Assembly (NCBI GenBank): GCA_012960755.1
Contig: DUAT01000057.1
Location: forward strand, 415,909-479,908
Length of the DNA: 64,000 nucleotides
Direction of reading: 5' to 3'
Source: Gammaproteobacteria bacterium
GTDB taxonomy: Bacteria > Pseudomonadota > Gammaproteobacteria > Pseudomonadales > Azotimanducaceae_A
Part shown: in pieces, positions 1-8,830 of the stretch
How the letters are laid out: every line of letters starts with the position of its first letter
Position numbering within the stretch: position 1 is the stretch's first letter
Translations under genes and position numbers: made by a program
Notes under the pieces: model-generated
The model's input: only the letters and a program-made list of their open reading frames with translations
Database searches by the model: none
What the model was told of the DNA's origin: nothing

Positions 1-60
1 TTTTCCCGTGCGAGACAACCTTGGGCCGGTCAATGTTGAATCACGCACCTTATAACCCAT
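1..60 (-). CDS. Partial CDS, N-terminus of unknown protein
   Basis: Twenty codons are open on the minus strand from an ATG at position 60 to the window edge, beginning MGYKVRDSTL. An AGGAG Shine-Dalgarno sequence lies about 8 nt upstream of this ATG, which is the main support for a real start. The protein continues outside the window. It is divergent from the DUF1631 gene. No family can be recognised from 20 residues. Confidence 0.45.
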   Translation of the reverse strand, partial: MGYKVRDSTLTGPRLSRTGK

Positions 61-314
61 GTTATTGCTCCTCTACAACCTGCGATGATCTATGGTCACA
101 CAAACACGCAGCAACCGTGCCAATACAATAAGCCATTGATATTTAATGGTAAATTTTTTTCAACTTTCACAGGCTAGTGAGATTAACCGACCAATGGTGA
201 AAGTCGGCATCCATTATTGTGATGCTCTTCTCTTTCTCATAGACGTTCATCCTCTACCATCAGAAACTCTAAAACAGGTAACAGATAACGGATGTTGCCG
301 TTTCGGGTCAATTG

Positions 315-2123
315 ATGAGTGAACCAACGTTACAAACGTTGTCAGGTGCGCTGCGGAGCCACTATACGCCTCCTAAGCCGAACGCTGACGTATGGAAAGA
401 GGATGCCTTGATTACGATGTTAAGGTCTCTGTCTTCTCTGTCCGTGGAAAAAAATATTGATCCAATCCTCGTTCAAATTCAAAAGTACCATCCAGGAACT
501 TCTCTATCCGAAAACGACTATGCGATCCTGGCTTATGTTGACGACTGCATCACCCAGATTCTGACCCAGACCGACCTCGATTACCAAATTGAAGCCCTTA
601 TCCGTGGTATTTCACCCTTGGTTGCATTGGTTGTTATTCAACAGGATGTCAGGGCAATCATGAGACCTCAGCAGGTGTTAACCCTTATCGATATGTTGGT
701 AACGGAATGCGTCGGCTGGAGTGAAGATCTTGGCGTACTCGGACAACAATTTATTGCCCGGATCGACGATGTCGTCAGCGATCTGATTAACAACCGCAAG
801 ACCCTGGAAGATTGCCAAACCCGCTTGACCAGATTCTTTGAAAAAGAACGCAAGCTCAATGGTAGGATGGAGGAAAGACTCTGCAACACTGAATTTGAAG
901 CTCTGGCTAACCAGAAAGCCCAATACTACTCGGCTGAACTTCTCAATCAACACATGTGTGGTAAACAATTACCTTTATTCACAATCGTTGGCCTACAAGG
1001 TTCATGGTACGAATTTTTACAACAAGTCTTTACGCACTACGGGCAAAAATCAAAGCAGTGGACCAAGGCCAACCAGCTGACACAAGCTCTTGTCTGGTCC
1101 ATTCACCCGCAAAAAAACAAGCGAAAACAAGAAACAGTCATCGCGCAACTTCCCGGCATGATAACCAAATTTACAAAACCACTAATTTTTGATACCAAAA
1201 GTGTCGAACAATGCCTGGAAGAGTTCGACTCAGAGTATGAAGCCATCAGGGAAAAGAAGCCCTCGCCACTCTGTGACTTTGACCCGCTAGAAATCGACGA
1301 GAAGATGCAGGAAGATCGCGAGCTCAAGAATCCTGCAACCCAAAAAACACTTGAAGCTTTCAAGGAAGGCCAGTGGTTCTTTTATGATGATACCACCGAG
1401 TCAGGTGAAAAGACGGCTCGTATCAGACTGGTTCTCAATTGGAGAGATACCGATAGACTATTCTTCACGAATCAGAACCGAAGAAAAATTCTTCAGATGT
1501 CTTATCATGAAATGGCGAAACATCTGTCTGCCAAAACACTGAAGCCCTTGAACCCAAAGCGTAGTGTTGTTGACATCATCAAATCCCACTTTTCATCGGT
1601 GCTGAAAAAGGTCCAGACGCAAAAACAGAAAGAAACCGGGAGCAGAAAGCCACAAGATCGCAGAAAAGTGGTAGAGGACTACTTCGCAGACAGAAGAAAA
1701 CAGTTACGTCAGGAAAAAGCCCAGCGTACGAAACGTGCAGAGTTCAAACAAAAACGTGCCAACACGCTACGCCGAAAGGCGACCAGAAAAATGGCTGTCG
1801 CCTCAAGGACGGTGGACTCGCTCGAACTGGAATCCTGGGTCAAACTGCCAGTTATGATCGGTGTCTTAACCCCCTGTAAACTGGTCTCCAAGGTCGGTGA
1901 CAAGTACACATTCGCCAATCGCGCAGGAATCAAGGTGGCAGAGTACACCAGTCGCCAACTGTCGCAACTGTTTGTGACAGAGAATAGCGAGATCCTGGAT
2001 ACCGGTTCAGAATTCGAAAGGGTCCTCGCCCAGGTTGTCACCGGTCTGAGAGAAAGCCAGTATAAGACTTTCGATCAATTGAGCGGTACGTTCGGTGGCA
2101 ACCAGGCGGCTGACAGAGAATAG
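315..2123 (+). CDS. DUF1631 domain protein
   Basis: A cytoplasmic protein of about 602 aa without signal peptide or membrane segment. Two short beta-rich modules typical of the C-terminal half of DUF1631 proteins are visible. One lies near residues 357-410 (GQWFFYDD, then RLVLNWRD and FTNQNRRKIL). The second lies near 515-560 (WVKLP, then KYTFANRAGIKVAEYT). A very basic, Lys/Arg-rich stretch lies around 445-500. DUF1631 proteins are poorly characterised and are often found in gammaproteobacteria that use PilZ/c-di-GMP control; a link to that control here is inference. The reading frame can open at a TTG at 312, but the ATG three bases later is the likelier start. The small coiled-coil gene at 2198 follows on the same strand. 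Confidence 0.75.
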   Translation: MSEPTLQTLSGALRSHYTPPKPNADVWKEDALITMLRSLSSLSVEKNIDPILVQIQKYHPGTSLSENDYAILAYVDDCITQILTQTDLDYQIEALIRGISPLVALVVIQQDVRAIMRPQQVLTLIDMLVTECVGWSEDLGVLGQQFIARIDDVVSDLINNRKTLEDCQTRLTRFFEKERKLNGRMEERLCNTEFEALANQKAQYYSAELLNQHMCGKQLPLFTIVGLQGSWYEFLQQVFTHYGQKSKQWTKANQLTQALVWSIHPQKNKRKQETVIAQLPGMITKFTKPLIFDTKSVEQCLEEFDSEYEAIREKKPSPLCDFDPLEIDEKMQEDRELKNPATQKTLEAFKEGQWFFYDDTTESGEKTARIRLVLNWRDTDRLFFTNQNRRKILQMSYHEMAKHLSAKTLKPLNPKRSVVDIIKSHFSSVLKKVQTQKQKETGSRKPQDRRKVVEDYFADRRKQLRQEKAQRTKRAEFKQKRANTLRRKATRKMAVASRTVDSLELESWVKLPVMIGVLTPCKLVSKVGDKYTFANRAGIKVAEYTSRQLSQLFVTENSEILDTGSEFERVLAQVVTGLRESQYKTFDQLSGTFGGNQAADRE

Positions 2124-2197
2124 TTGATGACCCTCCTTCACTAATCGTGTAGCCTTTTGTGCTACTTGTGTAATAACAACCCAGAGTCGAATGGGAC

Positions 2198-2437
2198 ATG
2201 ATTAGTCAGGAAATCACACTGGACAAACTTATTGAGGATATCGACCAGCAGATCGAGATCCTGACCGCCATTGCCAATGACAGTGCCATTCTTGGTGAGC
2301 AACTAAGGCTGGTGCAGGAGGCCAGGGAATTGTTACTCAGCCAGGAAATGGAAATCATCCGCCTCGTTGAGCTGATAGATCCTGATGACTTCAACGACCA
2401 TACCACTCTTATAGAAAAACAGTTGCAGAAAGACTGA
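2198..2437 (+). CDS. Small coiled-coil protein, unknown
   Basis: A 79-aa acidic protein starting MISQEITLDKLIEDIDQQIE, dominated by heptad-like leucine/isoleucine spacing over residues 8-55, so mostly helical. It has no signal peptide or membrane segment. It lies 74 bases after the DUF1631 gene on the same strand and may be co-transcribed with it. I do not recognise a family. The length and clean amphipathic pattern make it more likely real than not. No strong Shine-Dalgarno sequence is seen before the ATG. Confidence 0.55.
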   Translation: MISQEITLDKLIEDIDQQIEILTAIANDSAILGEQLRLVQEARELLLSQEMEIIRLVELIDPDDFNDHTTLIEKQLQKD

Positions 2438-2456
2438 TCCTGCTATCCGCATTCAA

Positions 2457-2513
2457 CCAGGGAAGCTCTGATTAAGTGATGCGGCATACCGACCTTAATC
2501 AGAGCTTCCCTGG
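2457..2513. repeat. Perfect 20-bp inverted repeat, 17-nt spacer
   Basis: The left arm is 2457-2476 (ccagggaagctctgattaag) and the right arm is 2494-2513, its exact reverse complement. They are separated by 17 bases. The element sits between the small coiled-coil gene and the CoA-transferase gene. It has no T-tract on the right, so it is not a standard intrinsic terminator, although a transcript would fold into a very stable hairpin. It could be a MITE-like or REP-like element, or a relic of insertion sequence ends. No transposase is nearby. Confidence 0.7.
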
Positions 2514-2575
2514 CCCTTGCTACAGACAGTCCGCGTACTATAAGGTTTGCTACCCATTCCACTGATGTAACACTT

Positions 2576-3751
2576 ATGGCATTTCCACTGGAAGGTTTGA
2601 AAGTACTCGATTTTTCACGGGTTCTCGCAGGGCCCTTTGCGGGCCGAATGTTATCGGACCTAGGTGCCGACGTGGTCAAAATCGAACCACCTGATGGTGA
2701 TGTGACACGTTACTGGGGTAAAGATATCGCGAATATTCCCGGATACTTCCATCAGCAGAACGCAGGAAAGCGCAACATTTGCATTGACCTGCGCGCCGAT
2801 GGTGCCGACAGTCTGGTCAAGCAATTAGTACTGCAAGCGGATATCCTGATCGAAAACTACCGTCCGGATGTGATGCCGCGGCTGGGTATCGGCTACGAAG
2901 AGCTGAAGAAAGTGAACCCGGCACTCATCATGCTCTCAATCTCAGGGTTTGGGCAAGACGGTCCCGAATCAAAGCGAGCCACTTACGCCCCTGTCGTCCA
3001 TGCCGAAGCAGGGCTAATTTATCGCACCAGGCAAAGAAGTGGCCTGAACTACCATGATCTGCCTTTATCTGTGGCAGATACCAATGCCTCCCTGCATGGT
3101 TTAGTGGGCTTGCTTGCTGCAGTTATAATGCGGAGCAGAACAGGACTGGGGCAGCATATTGATATTGCCATGATCGACGCCACCGTAGCCACCGATGATC
3201 AAATTCACTACGACCTGGAAGGTTCCAATGATACGGGTCCCCTGGGGAACGAAATCTGGGAGGCGCCGTTTGGACCCGTCCTGTTGTCAACAGATTTCAG
3301 ATTGTTCTTTCGCCTGTTAACGACCGAGCTTGGGCTTCAGAGCCCATCGACGAGTGACATGGACCTGCCGGAGAAAATCAAAGTGCGACGGGCGGCCGTG
3401 GCTGAATTTATCGAGACACTGGACACCCGCGACAAGTTTGAAGCAGCAATGAAGCAGATCAATATCGCCTGGGGTGAGATTCGAGACCCGGCGAAAATGG
3501 CGACCCAGGTCACTATCGAATCCCGCGGTTCGATTACCCGAATTGATGACCGTAACGGCGGGACCCGCCCGATCACCCAATCACCCTACCGATTCTCAGA
3601 TGCCGAAAGTGGCGTTCGGGGGCCCGCGTCGCATCGTGGTGAACACAACCATGAAGTGATGAGCCAGTGGTTGAACAAGTCGGGTGATGATGTCAACAAA
3701 CTGCTGGATGACGGCATACTGATTTTTGATCCCGAGTGGAAGCATCACTAG
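2576..3751 (+). CDS. CaiB/BaiF family CoA-transferase (class III)
   Basis: Class III CoA-transferases move CoA between a thioester and a free acid in the cytosol, through enzyme-bound aspartyl intermediates. The 391-aa protein shows the family pattern: N-terminal GLKVLDFSRVLAGPF, the ADVVKIEPPDGD block near 31-42, SISGFGQDGP near 121-130, and Asp168 in SVADTNAS at the position of the catalytic aspartate of formyl-CoA transferase. Length matches the family (about 390-430 aa). It stands alone on the plus strand and converges with the DUF5916 gene. The substrate cannot be told from sequence; the acyl-CoA enzymes nearby suggest activation of an organic acid. Confidence 0.88.
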   Translation: MAFPLEGLKVLDFSRVLAGPFAGRMLSDLGADVVKIEPPDGDVTRYWGKDIANIPGYFHQQNAGKRNICIDLRADGADSLVKQLVLQADILIENYRPDVMPRLGIGYEELKKVNPALIMLSISGFGQDGPESKRATYAPVVHAEAGLIYRTRQRSGLNYHDLPLSVADTNASLHGLVGLLAAVIMRSRTGLGQHIDIAMIDATVATDDQIHYDLEGSNDTGPLGNEIWEAPFGPVLLSTDFRLFFRLLTTELGLQSPSTSDMDLPEKIKVRRAAVAEFIETLDTRDKFEAAMKQINIAWGEIRDPAKMATQVTIESRGSITRIDDRNGGTRPITQSPYRFSDAESGVRGPASHRGEHNHEVMSQWLNKSGDDVNKLLDDGILIFDPEWKHH

Positions 3752-3779
3752 CAGGTTGTTAGCCGAGTCAACTTCTGAT

Positions 3780-6197
3780 TCAGGATCCAAATCGATAACG
3801 TAGTTTGACGACGAACAGGTCCACTAACGGGTTATCAACGGCGTGATCAAACAGATCTGAAAAATTGTTGTCCAAAAAGGGGACTCCCTCATCGGCTCCT
3901 CGGGTATAGACAACAAACAGATCCGACAGTGGTGCCAGCTCCCATCGGTAACGAATTTGAAAACTCAACTGGGTCTTGCCAAAGCTGTCTGATGGCCCAG
4001 GTGGTTTGTCAACTTCAATCAGATCTCCCGGGGTTTCCGGGATTACATAAAACAGATCTTCTTCTGCTCGAATTCCTACCCACTGTAACGACGCGCGGAA
4101 CTGCTGCTTAGCCGTGAGAAAGTAATCTATTGCCAGTCCGGGAATCCATTGTTCAGCCTGAAAGGTAGTGAAGTTTTCTCCACCCTGGTGCAATAGCCAG
4201 CCGTCCCGGTCCGCCCACCTGAGGTTAAAATTGATAGAAAACTGATCCACCGGTCTCCAGTTAAACCCGCCTCGCAAACTTACCTGATCGCCGCCCAGGG
4301 CCTCTTCCCTCCATCCGATACCGGAAAAATAATTGAACCGCCCAACCTGGGGAGACGAATAACTGAAGTCAACATCCCGACTCTTTTCCACTCGATACAA
4401 CCCATTGCCGAAACTATTCAGATCATCGTAATATTTCGGTCTAAACCCGACAGACATTCGAATACTGGACAGATTGTTCAACGTCAACCGGTCAGCAAAG
4501 GTGATTCCGCCCCCGGTGAAGTAATCATCATGGTTACGCTGGATAAATCCCCGAACATCAAACTGGTTGTCCCGGGCCCAACCCAGATTTGAAGTCGTAC
4601 GACCATGGGCAGTCCTGATGCGAAAGTGACCATTTCTCTGCAGGAAACCAAGGTCGTTAATATCGATCTTGTCATCAAAGTACTCAATGCCAAGGCGTTG
4701 GGTAACACCTTGTCTGAAGGTGTACTCTCCATCGACAAACCCACCATAACCGCGACCAACGCCATCAAGGTCCGAGGATATGAACTGGGCATCCAGTTTT
4801 ATTTTTCCATCCGTGGTTAGATAATGACCGTCAACTCCCTGCGCCAGTGCATCACCCTGTTCATGTAACACTGCGGTAGTCAGGAAACCCACTGCCCGGT
4901 AGGCACCCTGGTAGTTATCTTCATAGATAACCCGGGCGATGCCATAATCACTGCCACTCTGGTTGACCTTGATCGGCTCACCTGAAGATACCCCATTTAG
5001 TTTGTAGTCCTCCTCAAAGGCACCAAGGAATCCATATCTTATACGCCCAATTTGCCCGGACACTTTTGCAGCACCATAAAGATCGACGGGTAGCAGAAGG
5101 TCGCGATCGTTGACGGATTCCCCCGCTGCCAGCGTTGGATCTCGCGGCGTGCCGCCAATTCGGCGGGTGTTGACCATGGTATAAGGCGCGCCTCGGTTAC
5201 CGACACCCCCGCCGCGGGTGTCAGCCCTGGGGGATGCGACAAATACCTCCTGGCCTTCTAAAAAGAACAAACGCTTTTCGGGGAAGAACGTTTCTGTGGC
5301 GGTAAAGTTAATAATCAATTCATCAGATTCGACGGCGCCAAAATCCGGATTTATTGTCCCCGTAGCCAATATGTTTGTGCTTGGCCGCCAAAAAAAGTCA
5401 GCTCCCACCCGATAAATATTCTCATCGTCAATCAGATCACGAGTCACAGAAGTATATGGAAAGATGCTGTACTGCTTCTTCGGGTTAACTCCCTTTACCT
5501 CTAAACTTTGCAACGCCGACATAAACTTGGGCTGGGTATTGGTCAGCCCAGGCCAGCCCCAGCGTTCATCAAGGTAGGCGACTTTCCTTGACATGTAAAA
5601 ACCCAGTCGCCGAACTTTGCCGGATTTTGGCATCGATACTGTGCCCCAGGGAATATGCAACTCTGCTGACCAGCCCCGGTCAGTCTCCTGACTCCTGCCA
5701 TCCCAGGCACCATCCCAGTTGCTGGTGAATTTTCTTTCTGGCAGGACTGTGCCGTCACTTAACGAGTCGCCCAGATTCACGCCGAACCAGAATCCATAAC
5801 GACCTTCACCGGAGGTATCCAGGGTGATGCTAACGGAGTCACGGTTAAGCCGGCGGACATCACGGCCGGATAAACGCTTGATAATGGTCTCGGCGGGTTG
5901 CACCATTTCAACCCCTATGTACAAACCATCGTCGCGGTAGAAAAACCTGACCAGGGTGGCATGCGGTACATCGGATAATGTATCCGGTTCAATAACAACA
6001 AACTCATCGTAGGCAGGAAGATCAACCCAAATAGCCTCATCCAGATGGCCATCAATCTTGATGGGTTCATCTGCAGAAGCTTGATGAATCGATATTGTTT
6101 CGCCGTCCGTCAGGTCAACTATGACTTCGGCAGTCGCTATCTGACTCTGTAAGTAACAAAAAAATAACGCAGAATATATGACTAACTGGAACCGCAT
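3780..6197 (-). CDS. DUF5916 outer-membrane protein with CBM9-like N-terminus
   Basis: An 805-aa exported protein. A signal peptide covers roughly residues 1-23 (hydrophobic YSALFFCYLQSQIATA). Residues 40-240 resemble the carbohydrate-binding family 9-like fold (PIKIDGHLDEAIW; IGVEMV; WSAELHIPW). The remainder carries the alternating aromatic/polar strands and terminal RYRFGS of an outer-membrane beta-barrel, as in DUF5916 proteins. The family is widespread in marine Proteobacteria and Bacteroidota and is thought to act at the outer membrane; its ligand is unknown. It is the last gene of the minus-strand block and starts 128 bases after the enoyl-CoA hydratase gene ends, so it may have its own promoter. 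Confidence 0.8.
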   Translation of the reverse strand: MRFQLVIYSALFFCYLQSQIATAEVIVDLTDGETISIHQASADEPIKIDGHLDEAIWVDLPAYDEFVVIEPDTLSDVPHATLVRFFYRDDGLYIGVEMVQPAETIIKRLSGRDVRRLNRDSVSITLDTSGEGRYGFWFGVNLGDSLSDGTVLPERKFTSNWDGAWDGRSQETDRGWSAELHIPWGTVSMPKSGKVRRLGFYMSRKVAYLDERWGWPGLTNTQPKFMSALQSLEVKGVNPKKQYSIFPYTSVTRDLIDDENIYRVGADFFWRPSTNILATGTINPDFGAVESDELIINFTATETFFPEKRLFFLEGQEVFVASPRADTRGGGVGNRGAPYTMVNTRRIGGTPRDPTLAAGESVNDRDLLLPVDLYGAAKVSGQIGRIRYGFLGAFEEDYKLNGVSSGEPIKVNQSGSDYGIARVIYEDNYQGAYRAVGFLTTAVLHEQGDALAQGVDGHYLTTDGKIKLDAQFISSDLDGVGRGYGGFVDGEYTFRQGVTQRLGIEYFDDKIDINDLGFLQRNGHFRIRTAHGRTTSNLGWARDNQFDVRGFIQRNHDDYFTGGGITFADRLTLNNLSSIRMSVGFRPKYYDDLNSFGNGLYRVEKSRDVDFSYSSPQVGRFNYFSGIGWREEALGGDQVSLRGGFNWRPVDQFSINFNLRWADRDGWLLHQGGENFTTFQAEQWIPGLAIDYFLTAKQQFRASLQWVGIRAEEDLFYVIPETPGDLIEVDKPPGPSDSFGKTQLSFQIRYRWELAPLSDLFVVYTRGADEGVPFLDNNFSDLFDHAVDNPLVDLFVVKLRYRFGS

Positions 6198-6324
6198 GTT
6201 TCGCTTTTACTTCCCCCAACCCTGCGTGTTATACGTTAAGACGAGCAGAAATGCTACCAGGGGAATGTATCAACACTCCTTGTTATATCTCTCCGCCAAC
6301 ATCATTGTTTGTATGCCGACCTGA

Positions 6325-7206
6325 CTATTTCTTTTTGTAATCATCGGTCCCTTTGTAAGGTCCATCGCGCCATTGCAATGCCTCTTTCAATCCGTTTTCC
6401 CGCATCTGGTCCTGGTACTGGTAAGAGAACTCCGTGAACTGCGCGGCTGCATCCAGGTCAGTGCTACTGCGTACCGAGGAATAGATCCCCATATTTTCAT
6501 AAAAGCGATTCATATTGAGCTTTAAGATGGCGAGGTGATCTGCCGACATATTGGCAATACGATCCGCAAACGCAAGAGTGCGATCATCAAGTTCTTCCAG
6601 GGGCCAGGCATAGTTGATCATGCCAATCTCTTCAGCTTCTTCCCCGGTGACATTCTCCCCAGTGTAATAGAGTTCTTTGGCTTTTCTCATGCCGATCACC
6701 AGCGGCCAGATAACGCCAGTTCGGCTCGTCCCCAGGCCACGTAAGCCGGGGTGTCCCAATTGCGCATCATTGGCGGCAACTACAAGATCAGCCATCATGG
6801 CCAGTTCACATCCACCGGCGATCGCATAACCATGTACCTGGGCGATAGTGATTTTTGCCATGTTCCAAAAATACATATGAATGTCTGTAATCTGCTGCAT
6901 ACCGGTTCGAATTCCCATCAGCAGGCGACGTTTCTTTTCATCTACAGATTTATGCCTGCGAACAACGGCATCGGCACCCCCTCTTGAAGGTGTCAGGTCG
7001 TAACCTGCACTGAAGGTTCTGCCTTCACCCTTGACAATGATGACACGGATATCGTTATCGGCTTCCATGTCATGGAGCGCCTCATTGAACTCGAACATTA
7101 ACTCCTGGGATAACGCATTCATCTTCTCTGGTCGATTCAGGGTTATTCTTCCTACCCGGTCGTCTGTACCGATGCGATCAACTACGATGTTTTCAAATTC
7201 ACTCAT
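6325..7206 (-). CDS. Enoyl-CoA hydratase/isomerase family (crotonase)
   Basis: A crotonase-fold protein of about 293 aa. It shows ITLNRPEKMNALS near 21-33, FSAGYDL near 65-71 (first oxyanion NH) and HGYAIAGGCELAMMADLV near 125-142 (second oxyanion NH). The region corresponding to Glu144 of rat enoyl-CoA hydratase reads QLGHPGLRGLG, with Gly where the catalytic Glu is expected, so simple hydratase activity is doubtful. The ATG at 7206 is chosen because it overlaps the aldo/keto reductase stop as ATGA and has AAGGAAA upstream; an ORF start further upstream would lie inside the neighbour. Translational coupling implies a shared pathway with the reductase. Confidence 0.85.
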   Translation of the reverse strand: MSEFENIVVDRIGTDDRVGRITLNRPEKMNALSQELMFEFNEALHDMEADNDIRVIIVKGEGRTFSAGYDLTPSRGGADAVVRRHKSVDEKKRRLLMGIRTGMQQITDIHMYFWNMAKITIAQVHGYAIAGGCELAMMADLVVAANDAQLGHPGLRGLGTSRTGVIWPLVIGMRKAKELYYTGENVTGEEAEEIGMINYAWPLEELDDRTLAFADRIANMSADHLAILKLNMNRFYENMGIYSSVRSSTDLDAAAQFTEFSYQYQDQMRENGLKEALQWRDGPYKGTDDYKKK

Positions 7207-8252
7207 TTGCGATTTCCTTTTTCTCCCATTGGGCCACCTGTGGACCATTCACGATGATTATCGATTCGTTTTGCCCGTCCTTCCGCCTGGCCTGACAACA
7301 TATCATGGGGAAAACCGGGAGAGATCGAACTTACAGAATTCAAACGTTCCATCTGCTCATCCGACAGTTCAACATCAAGACAGCCCAGGTTTTCTTCCCA
7401 TTGGTCGACCGTCCGCGCACCAACTAACGGAATAATATTGGCGGGACCATTTCGACACCAGGCAATCGCAACTTGTGTGGCGGTTGCGCCAATTTCTTCG
7501 GCAATCCCGAGGACCTCGGCGGCAATCGTCAACGATCTTTCATCAATCTGACCTCTCATAACCGCGCGGCCTTTTGATTCAGAATCCTTGTTGTATTTGC
7601 CGGATAAGATACCCGAACCAATGATCCCCCAGGGGGTAACCGCGATATCCAACGCCCGGGACATGGGGAGTAACTCGCGTTCCACGGTCCGGTCAATCAA
7701 GCTGTAACGAATCTGTAATCCAACGAATTGCGACCAGCCGCGCATGTCGGCGATGGTGTTGGCTTTTGATACCACCCAGGCAGGGGTATCGGAAATACCC
7801 ACATAGAGCACCTTACCCTGAGTCACGAGGTCGTCCATCCCCCGCATTAATTCTTCTGTTGGTGTTAACGGATCCCATGCGTGAGCCCAGTAGAGGTCGA
7901 TATAGTCAGTCTGCAACCGTTTCAGGCTGGCGTGTACGGAATCCATCATGTTTTTACGCGAGTTGCCTGCTGCATTGATGTCCCGGCCACGCATTGCACC
8001 CGTGTACTTGGTTGCAAGCACAATTCGGTCACGATCGCCCTGCATAAATTCCCCCAGGAACGTTTCGCTCGTCCCACGGTTATAGACATTGGCCGTGTCT
8101 ATAAAATTTCCGCCTGCTTCCCGAAAGGCATCGTAAACCTTGCGGCTTTCATCCTTATCAACACCTATCCCCATTTCCGTGCCGAAAGTCATGGCACCCA
8201 GCGCCAGTTCTGAAACTTTCAGGCCGCTCTTGCCCAGTAATCTGTATTTCAT
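7203..8252 (-). CDS. Aldo/keto reductase
   Basis: An NAD(P)H-dependent oxidoreductase of the AKR superfamily with a TIM-barrel fold, about 349 aa. The catalytic tetrad is visible as Asp52 and Tyr57 (FIDTANVYNRG), Lys82 (VLATKYTG) and His124 (YIDLYWAHAWD). The N-terminus MKYRLLGKSGLKVSELALG is the canonical AKR start. It is preceded by AGGAG at good distance, which fixes the ATG at 8252. Its stop overlaps the crotonase start by four bases. The YajO/Tas-like pattern suggests an AKR11/12-type enzyme; the substrate is unknown. Confidence 0.9.
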   Translation of the reverse strand: MKYRLLGKSGLKVSELALGAMTFGTEMGIGVDKDESRKVYDAFREAGGNFIDTANVYNRGTSETFLGEFMQGDRDRIVLATKYTGAMRGRDINAAGNSRKNMMDSVHASLKRLQTDYIDLYWAHAWDPLTPTEELMRGMDDLVTQGKVLYVGISDTPAWVVSKANTIADMRGWSQFVGLQIRYSLIDRTVERELLPMSRALDIAVTPWGIIGSGILSGKYNKDSESKGRAVMRGQIDERSLTIAAEVLGIAEEIGATATQVAIAWCRNGPANIIPLVGARTVDQWEENLGCLDVELSDEQMERLNSVSSISPGFPHDMLSGQAEGRAKRIDNHREWSTGGPMGEKGNRK

Positions 8253-8332
8253 TACGTTCTCCTGATCTCTTCTCAATACGCCCCGTTGTAACAGGTCGTG
8301 TCTTTGTAATAGCTGATGTCTTCGTAAGAGGT

Positions 8333-8821
8333 CTAGCGTTGCTTAACCTGGGATACACCGGTTGTTTTGTTCTCCGATACGATGGTGAGGGTGTAGGTAC
8401 CCATAAAACCTTTCTTGATGATCACTTCAGGATTCTCGAGGCTGATTTTCCATTTTGCACCATAGCGCTGTTTCCAAATTTCCCCATTTTCCAGGTAGAA
8501 CCTGGTCTCCCCTGTCCAGCCTGTAAAATGTCCTTTGATACGAGACCTTGACCCCTCGTTGGCGGCTTTGACTACCTGCTGTTTAACTTCTTCAGTATTC
8601 TTGGTGAGGACCGGTGCATCTTCAGCGGTGTATCTAACCAGCCAGGCATTCAGCGCTTTGATCTCGCCCGAGGTCAGTTTACTAACACCTGTTTGCTCGC
8701 GCTCCTCTGCGGTCATCAGTGATTCGACACCAGGAAACTGATCGTTATCCTTTGATAATGCATCGCTGGTCGTCAGGAGCATGCACGAGATGGTTAGAAA
8801 AGCCAGATATTGTTTACACAT
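8333..8821 (-). CDS. Secreted protein of unknown function
   Basis: A 162-aa protein with an N-terminal signal peptide (MCKQYLAFLTISCMLLTTSDALS), so periplasmic. Residues 35-62 (MTAEEREQTGVSKLTSGEI) form a short helical motif seen near the N-terminus of many small gammaproteobacterial exported proteins. Residues 97-125 (HFTGWTGETRFYLENGEIWKQ) look like a small beta-domain. It starts 9 bases after the GPH transporter stop, with GAGGGGAA as ribosome binding site, so it is co-transcribed with the transporter. I do not recognise a functional family. Confidence 0.7.
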   Translation of the reverse strand: MCKQYLAFLTISCMLLTTSDALSKDNDQFPGVESLMTAEEREQTGVSKLTSGEIKALNAWLVRYTAEDAPVLTKNTEEVKQQVVKAANEGSRSRIKGHFTGWTGETRFYLENGEIWKQRYGAKWKISLENPEVIIKKGFMGTYTLTIVSENKTTGVSQVKQR

Positions 8822-8830
8822 AATTTCCCC

